DNA from: an uncultured Clostridia bacterium
Lineage (GTDB): Bacteria; Bacillota; Clostridia; Oscillospirales; Ruminococcaceae
NCBI GenBank assembly: GCA_947629275.1
Contig: CANRDG010000078.1
Location: forward strand, 1-8,532
Direction of reading: 5' to 3'
DNA: 8,532 nucleotides
A program made the position numbers and the translations under genes. The notes under the pieces were generated by a model. It was not told where the DNA came from. It worked only from the letters and a program-made list of their open reading frames with translations, and made no database searches. How positions within the stretch are numbered: position 1 is the first letter of the stretch; each line of letters begins with the position of its first letter. This document shows positions 7,164-8,532 of the stretch, piece after piece.

Positions 7164-7172
7164 CTCCTTTTT
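7164..7172 (-). promoter_or_regulatory. Ribosome binding site that fixes the asnB-like start
   Basis: Minus-strand AAAAAGGAG lies 9 nt before ATG 7154. An in-frame upstream ATG at 7292 would add 46 residues, but it lies inside the end of the PAS gene, has no such site, and the added sequence is basic, unlike any AsnB N-terminus. The 514-residue form is therefore preferred. Confidence 0.8.
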
Positions 7173-7200
7173 GTCTGTATATTTATATAGTATCACTGTA

Positions 7201-8532
7201 TCACTCTCTGCCCTGCGGCGGCTGTGCCTCGTCAATAATAAGTATCGACTTTTTCTCGCTGTCTGAAAGGTCTTTGCTGCGGTATGGTGCAAACGACAGA
7301 TCCACCCACTTTTTGCTTCCGTCGCTGCACGTCACCTGTACCGTTTTAGAAAAGATATTACCCTCAGCGGCTTTGGTAATTACCGATTTAACGAACTTTT
7401 TCTTTTCAGCGTCGCTTAGTATGTCGGGAATTATAGTGCCGCTCCTGTCATAGCTTTCCTTGTCTTGTCCAAGCACTTTATAGTAAGCATCGTTTCTGTA
7501 AAGCGTGTTTATCGAACCGTCGTCTTTCACTTCAAAAAGCACCACGCCCGAATTTGCGCTGTTGGCAATGTTGCTCATCATTTCGCTTGCGGCAAGCAGG
7601 CTCTTTTCCGAAAGCTTGCGCTCGTTTATGTCTATCATCGTGTAGCCTGCCTTTTCGGGCGAGCCGTTTCCGTCCCTTACCACCGTTTTGGTTATGCTGC
7701 ACCACATATAGCCGCCGTCTCTCAGTTTTAAACGCAGCTCTTTCGGCTGGCAATCGGACGAATTTGCAAACATCTCCATAGCCGCTGTCAGATCATCCGG
7801 GTGTATCGTGTCTTTGGTAAGCTCCGCAGTAAGCCTTTTGTTTGAAAGATCAACGCTTTCAATAATGCGGCTTATGTCGAACTGCTTGAAATTATCCGTC
7901 GCAAACAGCTTTCTGGTCTTGTAGTCGTACTCGATTATAACAACTCCAGAGCTGTTAACATATACGCTTTCAGAGTCGTGGAACTGCTGCTCCAGTCTAA
8001 GTTTTTCGTTTTCTATGCTTATCTGTTCAGCCTGCTTTTTGTCAGTCTCGTCCAACGCGCAAAGCAGATAGTCCGTGTCCGTCAGCTTTAAGAAAGTAAG
8101 ACTCAGCCACTTTTTCGCGCCGTCTGCTTCAATACTGTGGTCGCACGAGTATGTGTTGTTCACAAACGCCTGCATACACATTTTTGCGAGCCATTTTCTG
8201 TTTTTGCTCTGCTCTCCCGAAACGTCGAAAATGTGTTCTATCCATTCAAACGCCTTGTCGTCGCCGCCCTCTTTCGATACCAGACTTATGCAGCTGCCCG
8301 ACAGATCTATTCTGTATATCCTGTCGAAAACGGAAGCTAGCGCAGAGCTGTATTTGCCCTGTTCTTCCTCTATCTCGCCGGTAACATCATTTATTACTGC
8401 TATCATCTCACTGCGCTTGCCCTCGCCGCCCGTAACTACAGATGCCGCAAAGCTTATCCACTTTTCCTCGCCGCTGCCGGTTTCAGAGCCGCTCAGTCTG
8501 AACTCGTCGCTCATCTTGCCGCCGCTGCTTAT
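7201..8532 (-). CDS. Multi-PAS sensory protein, partial (N-terminus outside window)
   Basis: 443 residues are visible; the reading frame is open to the window edge, so the true start lies beyond it (an internal ATG at 8514 has no good ribosome binding site in view). At least three whole PAS-like units and the end of a fourth can be seen. Each ends in the typical Gly-x-Lys/Tyr-x-Trp strand: KWISF (Trp25), KKWLSLTF (Trp142), GYMWCSI (Trp277) and KKWVDLSF (Trp409). Approximate limits are 1-55, 58-165, 185-306 and 307-435, with a short charged, coiled-coil-like link at about 165-185. The third unit is the clearest, with IHPDD (243-247) and DINERK (300-305), as in PAS/PAC pairs. No transmembrane segment is visible. 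The protein stops just after the last PAS strand, with no GGDEF, EAL, kinase or DNA-binding domain at the C-terminus; any output domain must be N-terminal and off the window. Signal sensed is unknown. It precedes the asnB-like gene by 46 nt. Confidence 0.8.
   Translation of the reverse strand: MSSGGKMSDEFRLSGSETGSGEEKWISFAASVVTGGEGKRSEMIAVINDVTGEIEEEQGKYSSALASVFDRIYRIDLSGSCISLVSKEGGDDKAFEWIEHIFDVSGEQSKNRKWLAKMCMQAFVNNTYSCDHSIEADGAKKWLSLTFLKLTDTDYLLCALDETDKKQAEQISIENEKLRLEQQFHDSESVYVNSSGVVIIEYDYKTRKLFATDNFKQFDISRIIESVDLSNKRLTAELTKDTIHPDDLTAAMEMFANSSDCQPKELRLKLRDGGYMWCSITKTVVRDGNGSPEKAGYTMIDINERKLSEKSLLAASEMMSNIANSANSGVVLFEVKDDGSINTLYRNDAYYKVLGQDKESYDRSGTIIPDILSDAEKKKFVKSVITKAAEGNIFSKTVQVTCSDGSKKWVDLSFAPYRSKDLSDSEKKSILIIDEAQPPQGRE

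Noticed and set aside
7155..7200. Promoter in the PAS/asnB-like gap, with TGATAC repeated 8 nt apart and an AT-rich TATAAA stretch
   Set aside because: No acceptable -35 box lies at 16-18 nt from any candidate -10; the resemblance is probably due to AT-richness.
7155..7292. Upstream in-frame extension of the asnB-like protein by 46 residues
   Set aside because: It overlaps the PAS gene, is basic and unlike AsnB N-termini, lacks MCG, and the strong ribosome binding site serves ATG 7154.

Overview
The window looks like chromosomal core-metabolism DNA from a Gram-positive Firmicute, most likely an anaerobic clostridial or Ruminococcus-type (Oscillospiraceae) bacterium. Reasons: strong AGGAGG-type ribosome binding sites 7-9 nt before the starts, near-consensus sigma-A promoters with 17-nt spacers, a T-box riboswitch, a long LeuA with a C-terminal regulatory domain, and a lipoprotein with a Ser/Asp-rich tail. 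This placement is an inference from style, not from a database match. No mobile element, CRISPR array, tRNA or rRNA was seen.

Left part, plus strand (1-2803): a near-perfect promoter drives leuA (2-isopropylmalate synthase). Only 22 nt downstream lies a gene for a secreted SGNH/GDSL-type lipoprotein whose catalytic serine is replaced by alanine. A hairpin at 2777-2803 with U-runs on both strands ends this unit and also the convergent asparagine operon.

Middle part, minus strand (5602 down to 2827): a consensus promoter, then a T-box leader, then asnS (asparaginyl-tRNA synthetase) and asnA (ammonia-dependent asparagine synthetase). In the leader, the specifier loop presents AAC (Asn) and the T-box bulge reads UGGC. 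Its C is the base expected to pair with the G73 discriminator of tRNA-Asn. Uncharged tRNA-Asn should therefore switch on both synthesis of asparagine and its loading onto tRNA.

Right part, minus strand (8532 down to 5610): a multi-PAS sensory protein, cut by the window edge, is followed after 46 nt by an AsnB-family gene. This AsnB relative keeps the ATP-pyrophosphatase (synthetase) half but lacks the N-terminal cysteine and other glutaminase residues, so it probably does not use glutamine in the normal way. It ends 8 nt before the -35 box of the T-box operon. The locus is thus an asparagine cluster: asnB-like, T-box, asnS, asnA.

Most worth a second look: the Cys-less AsnB homologue beside asnA, the Asn T-box with matching codon and discriminator, the SGNH protein without its nucleophile co-transcribed with leuA, and the PAS protein that ends without an output domain.
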